Source of the DNA: Apiospora phragmitis
Taxonomy: Eukaryota; Ascomycota; Sordariomycetes; Amphisphaeriales; Apiosporaceae
Direction: 5' to 3'
Assembly: GCA_038363925.1 (NCBI GenBank)
Contig: JAQQWL010000002.1
Span: 1,488,001 to 1,552,000 of the forward strand
DNA: 64,000 nucleotides
Within the stretch, counting starts at the first letter, position 1, and each line of letters opens with the position of its first letter. Under the pieces are notes generated by a model. The model had not been told where the DNA came from, ran no database searches, and saw only the letters and a program-made list of their open reading frames with translations. Below are positions 1-12,466 of this stretch, in pieces. Position numbers and translations under genes: made by a program.

Positions 1-1107
1 ACTGCCATTACCATTGAACCTCTGAAAGGACGGGCTACATTGCTTGTACATGCAAGACTTTCTCTGCAAAGATGGTGGATGGGGGCCATGAACGTAAAAA
101 AATGTTGGCTGGCTCTCGTTTCCGGGCTAGGGAAGAAGCACCAGCCTGCAGGTGTGGGAACGGGGAGGGTCGTCAAGATGAAGCCGCCGCGTTCCTTTTC
201 CAACGACTTCGAGAGCCCCAGTAATACCTTGTCAACTTCTGGAAGGGATCGCCGACCGCTGCAGCCGCGCACAAGAAAGATGGTCGGACTTGACAGCTCG
301 GTGAGACAATGTCAAGCCGGTGGCATGAGTAGTCTGGTTACTACGAACTACTACTACATACACGCGCTCGATTAGAGGCAACCCACTTGCCACCGGAGGC
401 ATACATTACTTGTCGTGTAGTCGTAGTCTGTTCCTTAGTAGTACGCGGCAAAGATGACAACGACGTACTCCAACCCGGAGCGTATCAACAGAAATTGATA
501 GGCGCTCACTCATCTTGCTATCATACCGGTGGCGCCGCCCCAGGAGTGGCAGGTTGGGCGGAGGCATTTTGCGCACCGGCAACAAGGAAGATGACAGTGA
601 GAATTAGCCTTAAGGCTTTTGAGAAGCGCGGCACGGTCTCAGTCCACATCCACCCATTCGAGTCTAGGTTTCCAGAAGGCCTCTGGCCCATCGATAGCTG
701 GCTGGACTTTAACGTCGACGGACCGGGTGTCTGATTCACATCACCGCAAAAGCTAAGGTTCAGGATGACGTCGGAGTATTAGTTTGGCGTTACGGGGGCT
801 GTTTCTCGTCTCTGATGGTTTGATACGGCATGGTCGGATCCGTCGTTTCTAACCACGAAGAAAGGGGGGAGAAATAAAACAGTCAAGGAAAACATTGAAA
901 CAGCTCGCCAGCTCAAGGCGCAGGTATTGTATGGTACATGTGTTAAGATGAATGCTAGGTTACGGTGGTAGCTCGAGAAACATGGGGCCGACCACTGCTA
1001 CATACGTCGTGTAGCCTATCATGACTGCGCTTCCGGAGGTCCAATCCGACTACGCCGGTAGGTCAGGGAGAGATGAAGAAGAAACGGAAGCAGGGCGAAG
1101 AGGTGCA

Positions 1108-1134
1108 CTGTAGATTCTGTAGATTCTGTAAGAT
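1108..1134. repeat. 9-bp short tandem repeat, about 3 copies
   Basis: The unit ctgtagatt is repeated twice and followed by a third, partial and diverged copy. It lies in non-coding sequence and I see no function for it. Confidence 0.7.
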
Positions 1135-2876
1135 AGGTCAAACAGCAGCTCTGGCCAACGCAGATACTTGGCCCGGCCTTGGTTTTCTTTTTCATATCAA
1201 TTAGACGAGCATCGATCCCAAGCACTGCCATCGCAATTAAAACACCCGAGGTGTCACCAACCCTCGACTGTTGGAGGAATATCTTGGGGTTTCCAGATGT
1301 GATTGCAACTTGCAACTTTTCGAACCCCGCGAAGCATAGAATACACAAATGCCGGCCTGGCTCACCAAGCGTGCAAGTCGTCTATCGCCAAGCCTGCATG
1401 GCGTCTATCGAATGAGTCGTCGCTACACACGAGAGCCATCAAACATGAATCAGCAACGAGGTATGATACCTGCTATATTTGCCCTATTAGTCTCGCCCCG
1501 GTCGATCGGCCGGCTCAAGCTCCATTCTTGTCCGGTATTTCAATGCACAGAGCGACGACGTAGCAAGTATAACTAACACACTAACTCCGCCCGCGGCCCT
1601 GGAAAAAAAAAGGAATCGGTGTGTGCATTGGCCCTTTTTCGTCCAGAATGCAACTCTCGCAGACCTCCTTGAATCTCCTAAAGGCTAACCCTACCCTGTC
1701 GGCGGCTATATGTGCCCGGTCGCTATAGGGTCCCCCCCCCTCCTTCAGCCCTCCACCGCCCATGCAACTCTACAAGTGACAAAGTCTGCTACCCGTCGTT
1801 GGCCTTATCGTGACGGTCCGTCTACATGGGCGGAGGCACACACACGGCCTTCCATGGCATATGGGGCTGCAGAGTCGCAGAGTGCCAGAGTGGGTGGTGA
1901 TGTCCAGACTGGGGTGTAGGGGGCAGGGGGCCCCATCACCGCCCTGGCGTGCGCGCGCACTCCTTCCCTGCTGTACGTACGCTGCGCTTACTGGACGATT
2001 CGACTGCGCACATGACGAGCGGTTGATGCTATTCACGTTACCGTCGACCACACCCTAGAATGTGACCGCATATCAGCCGGTGCATCAACAATGTGCCTAA
2101 ACCAAGCATCCGGGAAGTTTACAGAAAGATACACCCCCAAGAGGCAACCTTATTCAGCCGACCCTGATGCCTGACTGAGATCAAGCCCGGCAGGGTCAGC
2201 GCCTCTCTGCCTCTCTGGCTGCGTGTCGTCAGGATGGATTGGGGGGGAGGGGACGCGGTGGTCGCGGCAAGCACTGTCTGTTCTCTATACCCGAAACCCC
2301 ATGGAACCCCGGAACAGGCAAGTCTCAGCCATGCTGGTAAGGTAGGAAGGAAGGATCAATTGGGTTGGGGGTTATGTCTTCTTATGAGCCGGGATCCTGA
2401 TCCGGTTGGCTTGCCCGCCGTCCAATGAAAACTCCTCAATGGCATTGGGGTCTCTTCCTACCAAGCGTAGCGAGTCAGATGCATCGTTAACGTTCCCTCC
2501 CAACCCGAGATCAAACCCGAGATCAACAAGGTGGATGGTTCTAACCAGTTCAATAATTATAAGAAGAAGTCGTTTTCGTTTACTATAGAAGAAACAGTAT
2601 CATTTGAATGGGTTCCACATCCTTATGTTACCTATTTATTAAAGATGATATCTTGACCTATCGGTGCTCTGATGCCGGTGCTACCGGGATCGAGCTGGAG
2701 TCTCACAGCCAGATCTTGGATTACTCCAGAATACCGCTGTAAAAAGTCTCACCTACATACCCCGCCAGCAGCCGAACCGCTAACGTTAACCTGTGTGAGG
2801 CTGACAGGTGAGGTGATATGGTCAGTACAAACAGCCAGCAGTGGGCCAGAAGACCCAACGAGATTTGATGTCATGT

Positions 2877-2898
2877 GTTGTTGTTGTTGCTGTTGTTG
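2877..2898 (+). repeat. TTG/CTG trinucleotide microsatellite
   Basis: About seven consecutive TTG-type triplets with one CTG interruption. The tract lies in gene-poor sequence and is probably length-variable between strains. Confidence 0.75.
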
Positions 2899-2995
2899 GC
2901 GCGGCTCGTTAGCCGCCGAGGAAGCGGATGAACAAGCGAGAGAAGCGAGATGCATAGCAGGGAGGTAGGCAAGATCACACAGGTCATCCGGAAGC

Positions 2996-3028
2996 AGTAA
3001 ACCAGCAGTAAGCCAGCAGTAAGCCAGC
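2996..3028 (+). repeat. 11-bp tandem repeat, 3 copies
   Basis: Three consecutive 11-bp units of the form agtaaRccagc, the last two identical. They lie in non-coding sequence and no gene is associated. Confidence 0.8.
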
Positions 3029-4147
3029 AGCCCTATGTGGTGACCTGGTACTGCACTGCACAGTACAGCTGCAGTTCACATCGCTTAGGGCTGCGCCATG
3101 CCAGGTAGCTTACTTTTACCATTCGTTTCTACGCTTCTTACGTGACATTATCCCAAACGGGCAAGAAGAGAAAGGAAGACTATCGCGGACCCCAAGTAGA
3201 GAAGCTGTCAGCGAGTCGGATGAATCCAAAGAGTCTGCGCCTCTCGCCCCCGGCATGGTGTTATGTTGATGCAGACTTGAGATGTGTTACGGCGTAGTCA
3301 AGGAGGCTGAGCTGTTACTGCATTTCTGCATGTCGACAGGTAACATCCATTGTGGCAGTATATGCGAGTTCTCAAACTATAGAAACTAGGAAAAGAAAAG
3401 AGAAAAGAAAAAAACGCCGGTATCAATAGATGGTAGCATGTTTGATACTCAGCCTGGCATTGGCATTTGCATTATGCGTTCTCTGGCCCCGAGGCAAAAC
3501 ATCTCGGTTACCAAAAAGCTGAAAAGCTCGGTGTTTTGGATGTCCCTGCAACGGACGTCGCCCGGAATGTAACCCTTTTCTCGCCGCCACTCTTACCCTG
3601 CTTGCCGCCACAAGTAGACAGACAACCGGCAATGAATCCTCCAGGCGGCATAGCAAGGCCCCTCCAGATTTAGCTGATACCCAAATCATTGTCAAAGGAC
3701 CCCCTGGCCGATATCATGACCAGCAGTCTTGGATCAGTTCCTCACAAGTCTAGTATCGTGACCGATTAAGCTGCCATACTTTCTGTGGGGGAGGGAGGAA
3801 GAAAGCTCTATTTCGTATTATTCAGAACATTGGGCAACACGCCCATATCGGTATAGCCAGCATTGCGCACAAATAACACGCGATAAAATATGAACATGCG
3901 TCGTTATACACACTACCTCGTCATGTAATTGCTGAAACGTCCAACCAATCAAGAAATGCTTCGTCCCAGCCATTCATCTCGCAAACAACCAAAACGCCAA
4001 GCAGCCGCCCCCTAACCCAAGATGATGATGAAACATTATCGTCGCAGCGACCTCTTGCTACGTGGCACGCCTTCGGCTTCTATTTCTCAGCCCACGAGGG
4101 CAGATGTTATGTGCTGTACTATACTACCCTCACCCTAATGAGACCTC

Positions 4148-6784
4148 TTAAACGTCGTCTTCGAACCCACCGACCCTCCTCTCCCAATCTCGCGAATTTT
4201 GTCCCCCCAAGATCGTCCTGCCGTAGCGCTCGGCCACCTTACCCGCGGCCTCGATCATGCGGCCGGAGCGATCGCGCATGAGGCGGACGAGCTCGAGGGC
4301 GCGCATGCCGCGGTCCTCGCCCTCGCGGCACTCGATGGCCAGGTACTGCAGGAGGGTCTTGTCGATGTCGAGCTCGAGGCGCGCGAGGGTCGAACGCTGG
4401 CTGGCGCTACTACCCGACGAGTCGCCAGTGACGTCGTCGATGAGGTCTTGGAGCTGCGAGGCCGCTATGCCCTTGAGCAGGTACTGCTGCTCAAGCTTGC
4501 GGGTCTCGGAAGAACCACCCTCTTCGTCGAGCTCTTCGTCAGAGTCCTGGTCCATGTCGACGTCATCGCCGTTGGCCCTGGACTTCTTCTTCTTCTTGGG
4601 CGGCTCTGAAGTCAGGGGCACGGAGAAGTCAAACTCGGAAAGCAGCGGGCGAGGGAAATAGGGGTACTGGTCCCCGCCCTTGAGAATGATGCAGTGGAAC
4701 TTGTTGTCCGCCACGGCAATGGGGGAAGTAGTTCTCGTGCTTGCGGCCCGAGGCGAGTCGTGTAAGTAACGTGGTGTCGAGAAGTGGAACCCAGCAGGCG
4801 CGCGATGGCCGGCGCCAGTGGAGGAGCGTCAAGAGTGTACCTGTCGAGTCGTATATGCATGGGTCCTGTTCAGGTGTTAGTACGATTTTCCCACATGTGC
4901 ATTGTCTGATAGGTCTGGGTCTTTTAGCTTACCCCTTGATCTGAGAAGAACACGCTCTTCACTGTCGCGCCTTCAGGGAGGGCCACCGTATCTTCGTTTT
5001 GGCAGATCTCGTCACGCTTGACATTCTCGATTGTGTACAACAGGCGTGTGTTACCGTCTGCGCCGACAGGTCCGTTGCCCATGGTCAAGACATAGTCTCG
5101 CCAACTGGCGCATGTGACCATGGGCGTGCTTTTGGGCCGGTAGACGCGGTACGGGATACCAAGAGTGTGTAGACTCTTACGTAGCCGGCTGTCGTCGTCA
5201 CTGTGATGAACGACTCGCTAAGGGACATAGCCAGGACAGCCTCCCCTTTAGGAAGCGGTGTTCGCCAGTCATTGCGGTTGGTCCAAGTCTCATGTGGTCT
5301 GTAGAAGATGGTAGCGGGAGTATCATCCTTTGGCGGGCACGAGAAAAGCGTTCCGTTTTCCGTCAAGCAAGCCTTGTCGTAGAGGAAAGTGTCTGTGAAA
5401 TGGAAGTCCCTGTGGAACTCATGATCGTAGAACTCTACCGTCACAGTGTGGTGGCCGTCTTGGTCAACAGTCCAAACGAACCCTATCAGATTCAGGCAGA
5501 GATACTTGCGGTTACCTCGCCAAGGGGTAGAGCCAGGCTGAAAGGCCTCGTGGTATTGCGCTTCCAAGTGCTGGCGTTTGTTAGAGCGATGTGAGAGCCC
5601 TTCGAGCCCAGCATGCGCTCGCTTTCCATTGGCGTTCAAGGCATATCCAGCTCCATCATCATCAACAACGAAATCGTCGTCCTCCATAAGGGGATCATTC
5701 AGAGGACCATCCATCAAAGAGTCATAGCTACCAAGCGAGTCTCGCCGCGGCCTGCTGGGAATACCATTCAAATCTGTTTTCCTTACATTGTTTGATATGT
5801 CTTCTAGAGGGTCGTGGATGAAAGGTGCTGGCTGTTTCGGGAGCCGAAGCATCTGTGCGAACTGCTCCGGCACGAAGTCAGGATGAATATAGACCTCTCC
5901 ATCAGAGTTTGTAAAGGAGACCAGATTATCTGAAGGATGCCAAGAAATGCTCATGACATTTGCGTAGTCCAATCGAGCGATGACCGACTGGGTCTTGGTT
6001 TCCCACAAGAGGATTTTCTTGTCTTTGCCGGCTGAAGCCAGGATGGCTCCGTTGGGCGACCAGGCAAGTGCTGTGATGTCGCCATTGTGGCCCCTGGCGA
6101 AGTTCCTCTGCTTCTCCCAGTCGTTTTTGGAAACAACTTGTATCTCCTCGTAGGAGTCGGTACCGCAAAGGCCCGGCCGTCTGGGTGCCACGCAACCATG
6201 GAGCTGAGCTCCGAGTCGGTATCCAGTGCACCGATGACCCCATCCACCTTCTTGATCAGCTCGGGCTCATCTGCCGTGAGCGAGTATACGTATAATATGC
6301 CATCAGTGCATGCAAGCGTAAGCGTAGAGCCTTTGGTATCGAAGGCAAGGTGCTTGGTGGGCTTGTTGTGTTCCTTCAAGTGCCGGACCTCGCTGTTGTC
6401 GTCGGTCCGTACCACCTTGACGGTGAGCTCATCGCTGGCGACGGCGCACCACTTTGAATCGGGGGAGAGCGCAACATCTCGGATCGGCAGGGAGCATCGC
6501 AGCAGGAACTTGTCAAAGGCGGCGTTGGGTATTGAGTATAAGCTGACGGTGCCGTCTTCTGATCCGACCACGAAGAATTCGCCCGAGGCATGGACGCTCA
6601 CATTTTGCTCCTGGCAGTCGTCGATGTTGGTAGGCTCGCCGTCGAACCCAGTCTTGTAGAGCCTGATCGTATTGTTGGACCCAACCGATACCAGCCTCGA
6701 TCCATTAGGTGTGTAGGCGCAATGCGTTGAGCCTTGGGTATGGGCGGGCCTGGCCCGAGGACGTAAAGGCGCCGTCGAAGCCAT
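4148..6784 (-). CDS. CTF4: Ctf4/Mcl1/SepB replisome hub protein (WDHD1 family), frameshifted in this sequence
   Basis: Replisome adaptor that links the CMG helicase to DNA polymerase alpha and supports sister-chromatid cohesion (known from Ctf4, Mcl1 and SepB). The start at 6784 begins MASTAPLRPRARP. An N-terminal WD40 propeller covers about residues 1-320, with blades such as SVGSNNTIRLYKT and LASAGKDKKILLWET. The Ctf4-type middle domain follows, containing STPWRGNRKYLCLN and PMVTCASWRDYVLTMGNGP. A basic PKKKKKSR patch comes next, then a C-terminal helical region ending RRVGGFEDDV. One intron at 4866-4932 has a GTAAGC donor, CTAAC branch point and CAG acceptor. The reconstructed length of about 856 aa suits the family. 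Three single-base shifts break the frame: one base missing near 6144-6149, one missing near 5160, and one extra in the G5 run at 4721-4725. All lie in conserved sequence, so I read them as sequence errors. It is divergent from the WD40 gene at 7350. Confidence 0.9.
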
Positions 6785-7349
6785 GTTGGCTAGTATTCTC
6801 TGGTGACAGATTGATGGGCTCTTCTGCCGTGCGAGTATTTGAAATCGTAGTGTACCGAGTACGAAAAAGGTGGAATTAGGGTTGTCGACTTTCAATGTTC
6901 GTGTATGTTCTGCTTCCAGCAACCCACGATGGACAGGGTAATACTTTCTAAGTCGCGTCAAAACCGCGTCGCCAATTAAGAAACACGCGTAATTTGGCGT
7001 CTCTGCCATTTTATGCACGTGACATAATTGAATAATGCATCTAACAGGGATGCCCCACCATCTTGAGGGGCACCTACAGAGGTACATACTTCTTTGCCTA
7101 GCTGCCTAGGTCAACCGCCTGACTATAATCAATGGCCCGGTTCTGCGTCCCACACCGAAGCCGATATTAGAATCCCTTATTCAGATTTGAACGATAGGGG
7201 CAAAACTCGTTTAAGACTACTTAAGTGTGCTCTCCATTGTGGTCGTGGTGAGACAGCAACATCGAAACGACGGCAACAGACCTCTAGCTATCAGTTTAAG
7301 CCGCCAACCACCGCTAGCTCAAAAGGTCATTTTCACAACTTCTGTCGCC
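6785..7349. promoter_or_regulatory. shared divergent promoter, CTF4 / WD40 gene
   Basis: A 565-bp interval lies between the two start codons, so both promoters must sit here. I see no conserved binding site that I can name. Open frames that run upstream of the CTF4 start lack similarity to the family and are not used. Confidence 0.6.
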
Positions 7350-8658
7350 ATGAATAAAGGAAACCGTCCGGACCAGTTCTTTGAAACTGAGTAGTTATTT
7401 CCACTCTCATAGGCCGTTCAACAAAATCACTAATACGTTATCTTAGTGATGCCGCTGCCAAGCGAGAGAGACGGGAAGCAAAGGCGGGCAACAAGAATGG
7501 CAGCCCGATAGCCCTCAAGTCCAAGATTCTGGGTGCTATTGCTGACCCCAACAATCCATCTTCCGTTTTGGTGGCCGAGTCCTCAGGCTCTGTACGGAGG
7601 GTCAATGTTGATGTAAGCTTGTCTATCCAGCTGCACTCTCTAAACTCCCAATACTGACTGGCTCCCCTGCTTGACAGACAGGCGACACCAAGCAAGTCTA
7701 TAGAGGTCCCTCGGCACCAGTGACATGCGTAGCTGTGGGGGGCCCGGAAACCAAACCATCTTCGCCGGCTCCTGGGATAAGGATATCTGGTCCTGGAATA
7801 CCGCCTCCAAGACTGTAGGTCGCAAGTATAGCGGCCATTCGGACTTTGTCAAAGCCGTGCTGTGTACGAAACTGGTGGCAAGGACTTTCTAATCAGTGGC
7901 GGTGCGGACAAAAAGATCATGATATGGGACGTCGAGACCGGCTCGCGTTTACATGTGATACAGGACCAGGTCGTCTCCATGATGGCGGTTCAGGACCTCG
8001 CAATTGACCCCGAATCATCGACAGCCGATGAGTTGGTGCTAGCCAGTGCCAGCAGTGATCCACACATTCGTCGGTGGCGCATTAGGCTCGACTCTGTTGA
8101 GCAGATTGTCGAGGACGCGCCGGAGACACCGGGACTACTAGGCCTACGATCCTAGAGCACGAGACCACGGTCTATAAACTGGCGTTCGACATCCATAACG
8201 ATGATGTCGATCTTTGGACTGCGAGTGGTGACGGCTCGGCCAAGTGCCTGTCCAGGACGAGAGGGTTCACGACCGACGATACGATCAATCATGGAGACCA
8301 CGTGCGGGCAGTAGCTTTCACAGAGCAGTGGCTGATCACGGCAGGACGAGACGAGGATGTGAAAGTGTGGGACCGGGCCACGGGCAAGCTATATTGCGCA
8401 CTGGAGGGACATTACGACGAAGTTACAGATCTGGTGATTCTGACTAATTCTCCTGGTGCAGGTACTAGGCTGGTGTCCGTTTCTATTGATGGCACGGTGA
8501 GAGTTTGGTCGCTTGATAAGAGTGGTCTTGACAAGTTCATCCAAGAACAACAAGATAAGGCCAACGGAGTCGAAAAGCCCACTGTCGAGAAGGCTCCAGA
8601 AGGGTTGATGACAGCCGAGGAAGAAGAAGAACTAGCTGCTTTGATGGACGAAGATTAA
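7350..8658 (+). CDS. WD40-repeat protein of unknown role, frameshifted in this sequence
   Basis: A WD40 beta-propeller protein of about 396 aa (reconstructed). I recognise the fold but not a named orthologue. The start at 7350 gives MNKGNRPDQFFET, followed by an intron at 7391-7446 and a second at 7613-7677 (GTAAGC donor, TACTGAC branch point). Propeller blades include IFAGSWDKDIWSWN, LISGGADKKIMIWD, LASASSDPHIRRWR, WLITAGRDEDVKVWD and VSIDGTVRVWSLD. The protein ends in an acidic tail, EEEEELAALMDED. Three bases appear to be missing: in the G6 run at 7737-7742, near 7874, and near 8133. Each correction restores WD40 sequence at once, and frame is regained after the third. It shares a promoter with CTF4. 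It could be a scaffold in any of several pathways, and I give no function. Confidence 0.8.
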
Positions 8659-9552
8659 AGTGTTCGCTTGTGTCAACACAATACCAGAGAAGGGGCCCAA
8701 GTTTCTTCTGGGACCGGAATAGCAACCCTCGTGTCAAATCCAGTATTGTCCACCCCCGATTGGTCCCACATAAAATATGCTCTGACCCGTCTCGGTTCAA
8801 GGACCAAAGGTTTTTCATACCGGTATATGCAGGGATGTTCGAGACGAACCACTTGAGAGACCTGCCACGTTATCACTGTCTTACATGGCGGGAGTGGGCT
8901 TGCATATTCGTGACAACATAGCATGTCTGATATGCCAAAATCCCCGAAAACCGGCCAGGTTGGTACAGACCAGCTACGAACGTACCTAGCCGTAAGTGGC
9001 TCTCCTGACTCTGCAAGAAGCAATGTGTCTCGGTAAGTTAGTCGCGGGACCCCGTTCATAAGTAGTATGCACGGTGGAAGAAATGTCAGGGGCAGCACGC
9101 TGGCATCGGGACAATCAAGATTAATTCGGAGTAGATAAATGGCCTTCAGGGGTTGGAGCTCAGGGTGCTATTTGGCTAGGTACCACGAGAAAAAGCTCCG
9201 TAAGATATCAGCGAAATCTGGAGAACTGGTAAAAGTAATCTCATCTTGCGTGTATTGCAGTTTGCTGGAAGTACTATGTCCCGTAGTTCCCCTTCCTCCC
9301 ACCCCGGCCTCGTGTTGATAATGGCGTGGTACAATCGCGTGCCCAGACTTTTGTAGGAGACCGCGATGCAGGGATCCTACCTACGGTACTAGAGTCTCAT
9401 AATCATGCTGTTTGCCGTATCTGAAGCTCACCGACGGGGAGTAACTGTCCGCTAGTAATAGAAGAGAATTTGCGAAACAAAAGCAATGAAATGGTGTTGT
9501 ACTTTGGCTCTTTCCCTAGCGGAGCGGACTTCCTTATTCCGCCTCGGCCTGT

Positions 9553-9564
9553 CCCCCCCCCCCC
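9553..9564 (+). repeat. C12 homopolymer
   Basis: Twelve consecutive C residues in non-coding sequence. The length is likely unreliable, because shorter homopolymers elsewhere in this window appear to be miscounted. Confidence 0.85.
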
Positions 9565-9950
9565 TCCCTTCGCTTTAGCTGGAGGTTGAAATCACACCTG
9601 AGCGGGTTGCATGATTAGCGAGCGATTAGATGGGGGAAGGCTCCGGGTTCGGAATAATAGCCATCAAGCATATCACGGGACATCCTTTGTTTGGATCCAT
9701 GTCAGCTCTAGCCTCCCCTAGAAGCTTGCCAGCCACATGGCGCGAATGGCCACGGACAAAACGATGTATCACAGGGGTCTGCAAAATGACGGTTCTGGTA
9801 AGTTCTGATTTAGGCCGTGTAAAGTCCGGCATTACGGACCCTGCGCAGATCCATCTTCAATTCGAATCAAGATTTGTCCCCACTTCCTCGGGATCTCGAC
9901 GTGCTCGGTGGGGTTCTTGTGCGACTACACGCCGAGGCACGCATGGCAAA

Positions 9951-9973
9951 CACCACCACCACCACCACCACCA
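9951..9973 (+). repeat. CAC trinucleotide microsatellite
   Basis: About seven and a half CAC triplets in a row in non-coding sequence. A frame across it would encode polyhistidine, but it is not part of a credible gene. Confidence 0.85.
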
Positions 9974-12466
9974 GGACTGGCTAACAACGTCCCAATGTCA
10001 TAGCAAAGAGCCGCGGGCGAAACGTGGGCATTGCAGCCTCCGAATACAAGCAACAGAGAGCCAGTGTTCAAGAGATGAGGTAAGCCATTGGTGCTGGTGG
10101 TGGTGGCTAATAAGGTTGTTCACGAGATTAGCATGGGCGCTACTACTTCAACCGTTCTCCCGGGCCAGAGGTATTCATCAATGTTTGTCTTTGATATACG
10201 TATGTTTGGATGAATCCGGGAATGGAGAAGGTGATACCTGCTTGCATCAGATTGATAGGCCAGCATTTACCGTAAATATGTAGGTACTTGGCTACTAGCA
10301 CAGGACTTCCCGTCCCTGGGGATGGAGACAAACTTGTCTCGGTTCTAACAGATTGCAGGATAATGCCGATATACCAAGCAGACGACGCTTACCCAGGTAC
10401 CATTGAGAGAATAGACACGGTATATAACTGTACGTGTGATTATGGTCGGTCGTTGCTAAACTTTGAGATTTATTGCTATTTGTATCGCGATATAACGGCA
10501 TAGATTCACATGTCAACAGTGCTCGACAAGCTTTTTGATCCAGATCAGCAGCAGTGTTGATTGCAGGCTGTCTTAGATGTCGGGGCAAACTGTCTTAGTA
10601 GATACATGAACACATGGATGGCAGGGTGGTTTCCATCTATGCCCATGCAGTTGAAACCTAGACTCCCGAGCCACATGGATAGGGCGTGCCAAAAAGGTGA
10701 GACAGCCTATGCATACGGAGTAATTACAGTTGCTTCCTGAAGCACCAGCTTCAACGCCTTCAACCTAGATATGCCGTATGCCCCCGGCCATTGTACCTCA
10801 AATGGCCTTGCTACTAGTGCATTAGATAATATGATTCCTGGCCAAAAGTTTCGACGACTACTCATCAAGCTTCCTTGTTGTGCTACTTGGTTGTACGCGA
10901 ATTCTCGCTCTTCTGCATTCGGTAGTTCTCGAGCGGTAGCCGCGGCTTTTCCGCGCACAAATGTATGCATGCTTGGGAGACAAGGCAAGGACAAGAACAT
11001 CATGATCGACAGAAATGCTGGCTGTGATGCTTCCTTTTGCTGATCAGCACAAGCGATCGTGGCTTGCAGGGTACACACCCAATCAGCGCAGCAGGATAGC
11101 CTTGAAATTTGCGACACCTTTTTTCTCACTGCTTCCTTTTTAAATGGTCTGGCATCCTCGCATCGCAGCAAACCAGCATAATGTACTCCATATCCAGGAA
11201 TGATATGGTGGGTAGCAATCAAATGAGAGAGTGCCTGCATACTGGGGGCGTTGGTCACACTCGTCCCGAGCTGCATCAGCCAACCAAATCACAGCAACCT
11301 TGCAGGCTCCAACCTGCCAGAAGAAGCAATTCGTACCTACCAAACTTCATCTTAACTGTTGCTATGCATAGGCAGAAAGACAATCGGTAATCGACTCGGA
11401 GGTGTTCCTGGATGGTTCTGAGTAAGTGCTTAAGGTAATCAATCATGCAAAGAGCCCGAGAAACCTTGATCTCGGGTATAACCGTTACAGTTACAGATAA
11501 TGCAGTCCGGACTGCTGGTAAACTCTTGATACACAAACAAATCAGACCCCTCCTCGAGCCTAGGTAGGCCCAATTTCTCACCTCCATGTTTTCTTTGCGC
11601 GCCATCCAAGCCATCTTCCCGTGGCTGTCTGCTTTGGCTTCGCGCCATGCCTCGTCGACCAGGAAATTGTAACTGGACTAAGTCCCAGCTCGGGTAGGAA
11701 CGTTGCCTTAGGGTCACCCTGCATCATCACATCCCGCTCTGCCTGCCGTGTACAACGTCAGTGGCCCACCGTTTCTCTATTATTGCGATGCATGATAGCC
11801 TCTACATCCCTCTACTTTTTTTGCCCATGCTCATCAGCCCGCGCTTGGGAAGAAGGAAGAAGCAACACAGAAGGCGGCCACGCCAGGGTCCAGAAGGCCT
11901 TAGATACTTACACTACACGAACTTGACTGACTTGAAGCCCATGGGTGGAATGGGGGGTTGGGTTAGGTTCAAGTTGATCATTCTTCGGATCTTCTTTTCC
12001 CCAAACCTTCATCGAGTTCCTTCGAGCATTCCTTTTCCCACTTGCCTTCTCCCGTCTTGTATACCCTTTTCTACCGAGATGGAAGTCTGGCTGGCCTTTG
12101 ACATAACGTTTGTTAATTGTCTTCCACCGACTTCTCGATGAGTGACACATTGTCTTACTTGTCCATTTGTTCACTTCACACGAGTCTACAATACTCGCTT
12201 ATAGTAACCGGCGTCAGGCCGGTATTCACTTTTCCTTCAAGATCACTTGATATCGAAGTACAAGTCATCTTGTCAAGCTTTTGGGTTGGTGGCCATTACT
12301 TTTGCAAGATCGATACTGGGCTGGATTCTATTACTGCTATCTTTTCCCTTCCTTTCTCTGCTGTAGGGTTCCCACACTTCCGTGTTTGCTCGAAGCCTTC
12401 GGTTACATTTCGAAAGTCCCGAGTCGCAGTCACGACCAGCAGTACGGCTCCTTGTCGTCAGTCAAG

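Larger units (their letters stand above)
1..4147. other. gene-poor stretch, no supported gene
   Basis: I find no reading frame here that looks like a known family or a spliced conserved gene. The open frames are short, overlap on both strands and have no recognisable domain. The stretch holds several short tandem repeats, listed separately, and C or G homopolymer runs. It ends about 10 bases before the stop codon of CTF4. It may contain 3' flanking sequence of an upstream gene or an unrecognised small gene. Confidence 0.6.
8659..12466. other. gene-poor stretch upstream of the gastric mucin-like gene
   Basis: About 3.8 kb without a supported gene. The longest open frame (10707-11276, minus, 189 codons) has no recognisable domain and I do not call it. 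Sequence from about 11,700 to 12,466 is pyrimidine-rich and probably serves as promoter and leader of the gene at 12467. A C12 run and a CAC microsatellite are listed separately. Confidence 0.55.

Noticed and set aside
6785..7087. Upstream extension of the CTF4 frame by 101 codons
   Set aside because: The extension has no family similarity. The MASTAPLRPRARP start matches where the WD40 domain should begin.
9630..10283. 217-codon plus-strand frame with a polyhistidine run
   Set aside because: The His run is just the CAC microsatellite. The rest has no domain, no coherent composition and no splice-site support.
10707..11276. 189-codon minus-strand frame
   Set aside because: Long for the region, but mixed composition, no recognisable motif, no convincing signal peptide, and it lies alone in a gene-poor gap. 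It remains possible as an orphan gene.
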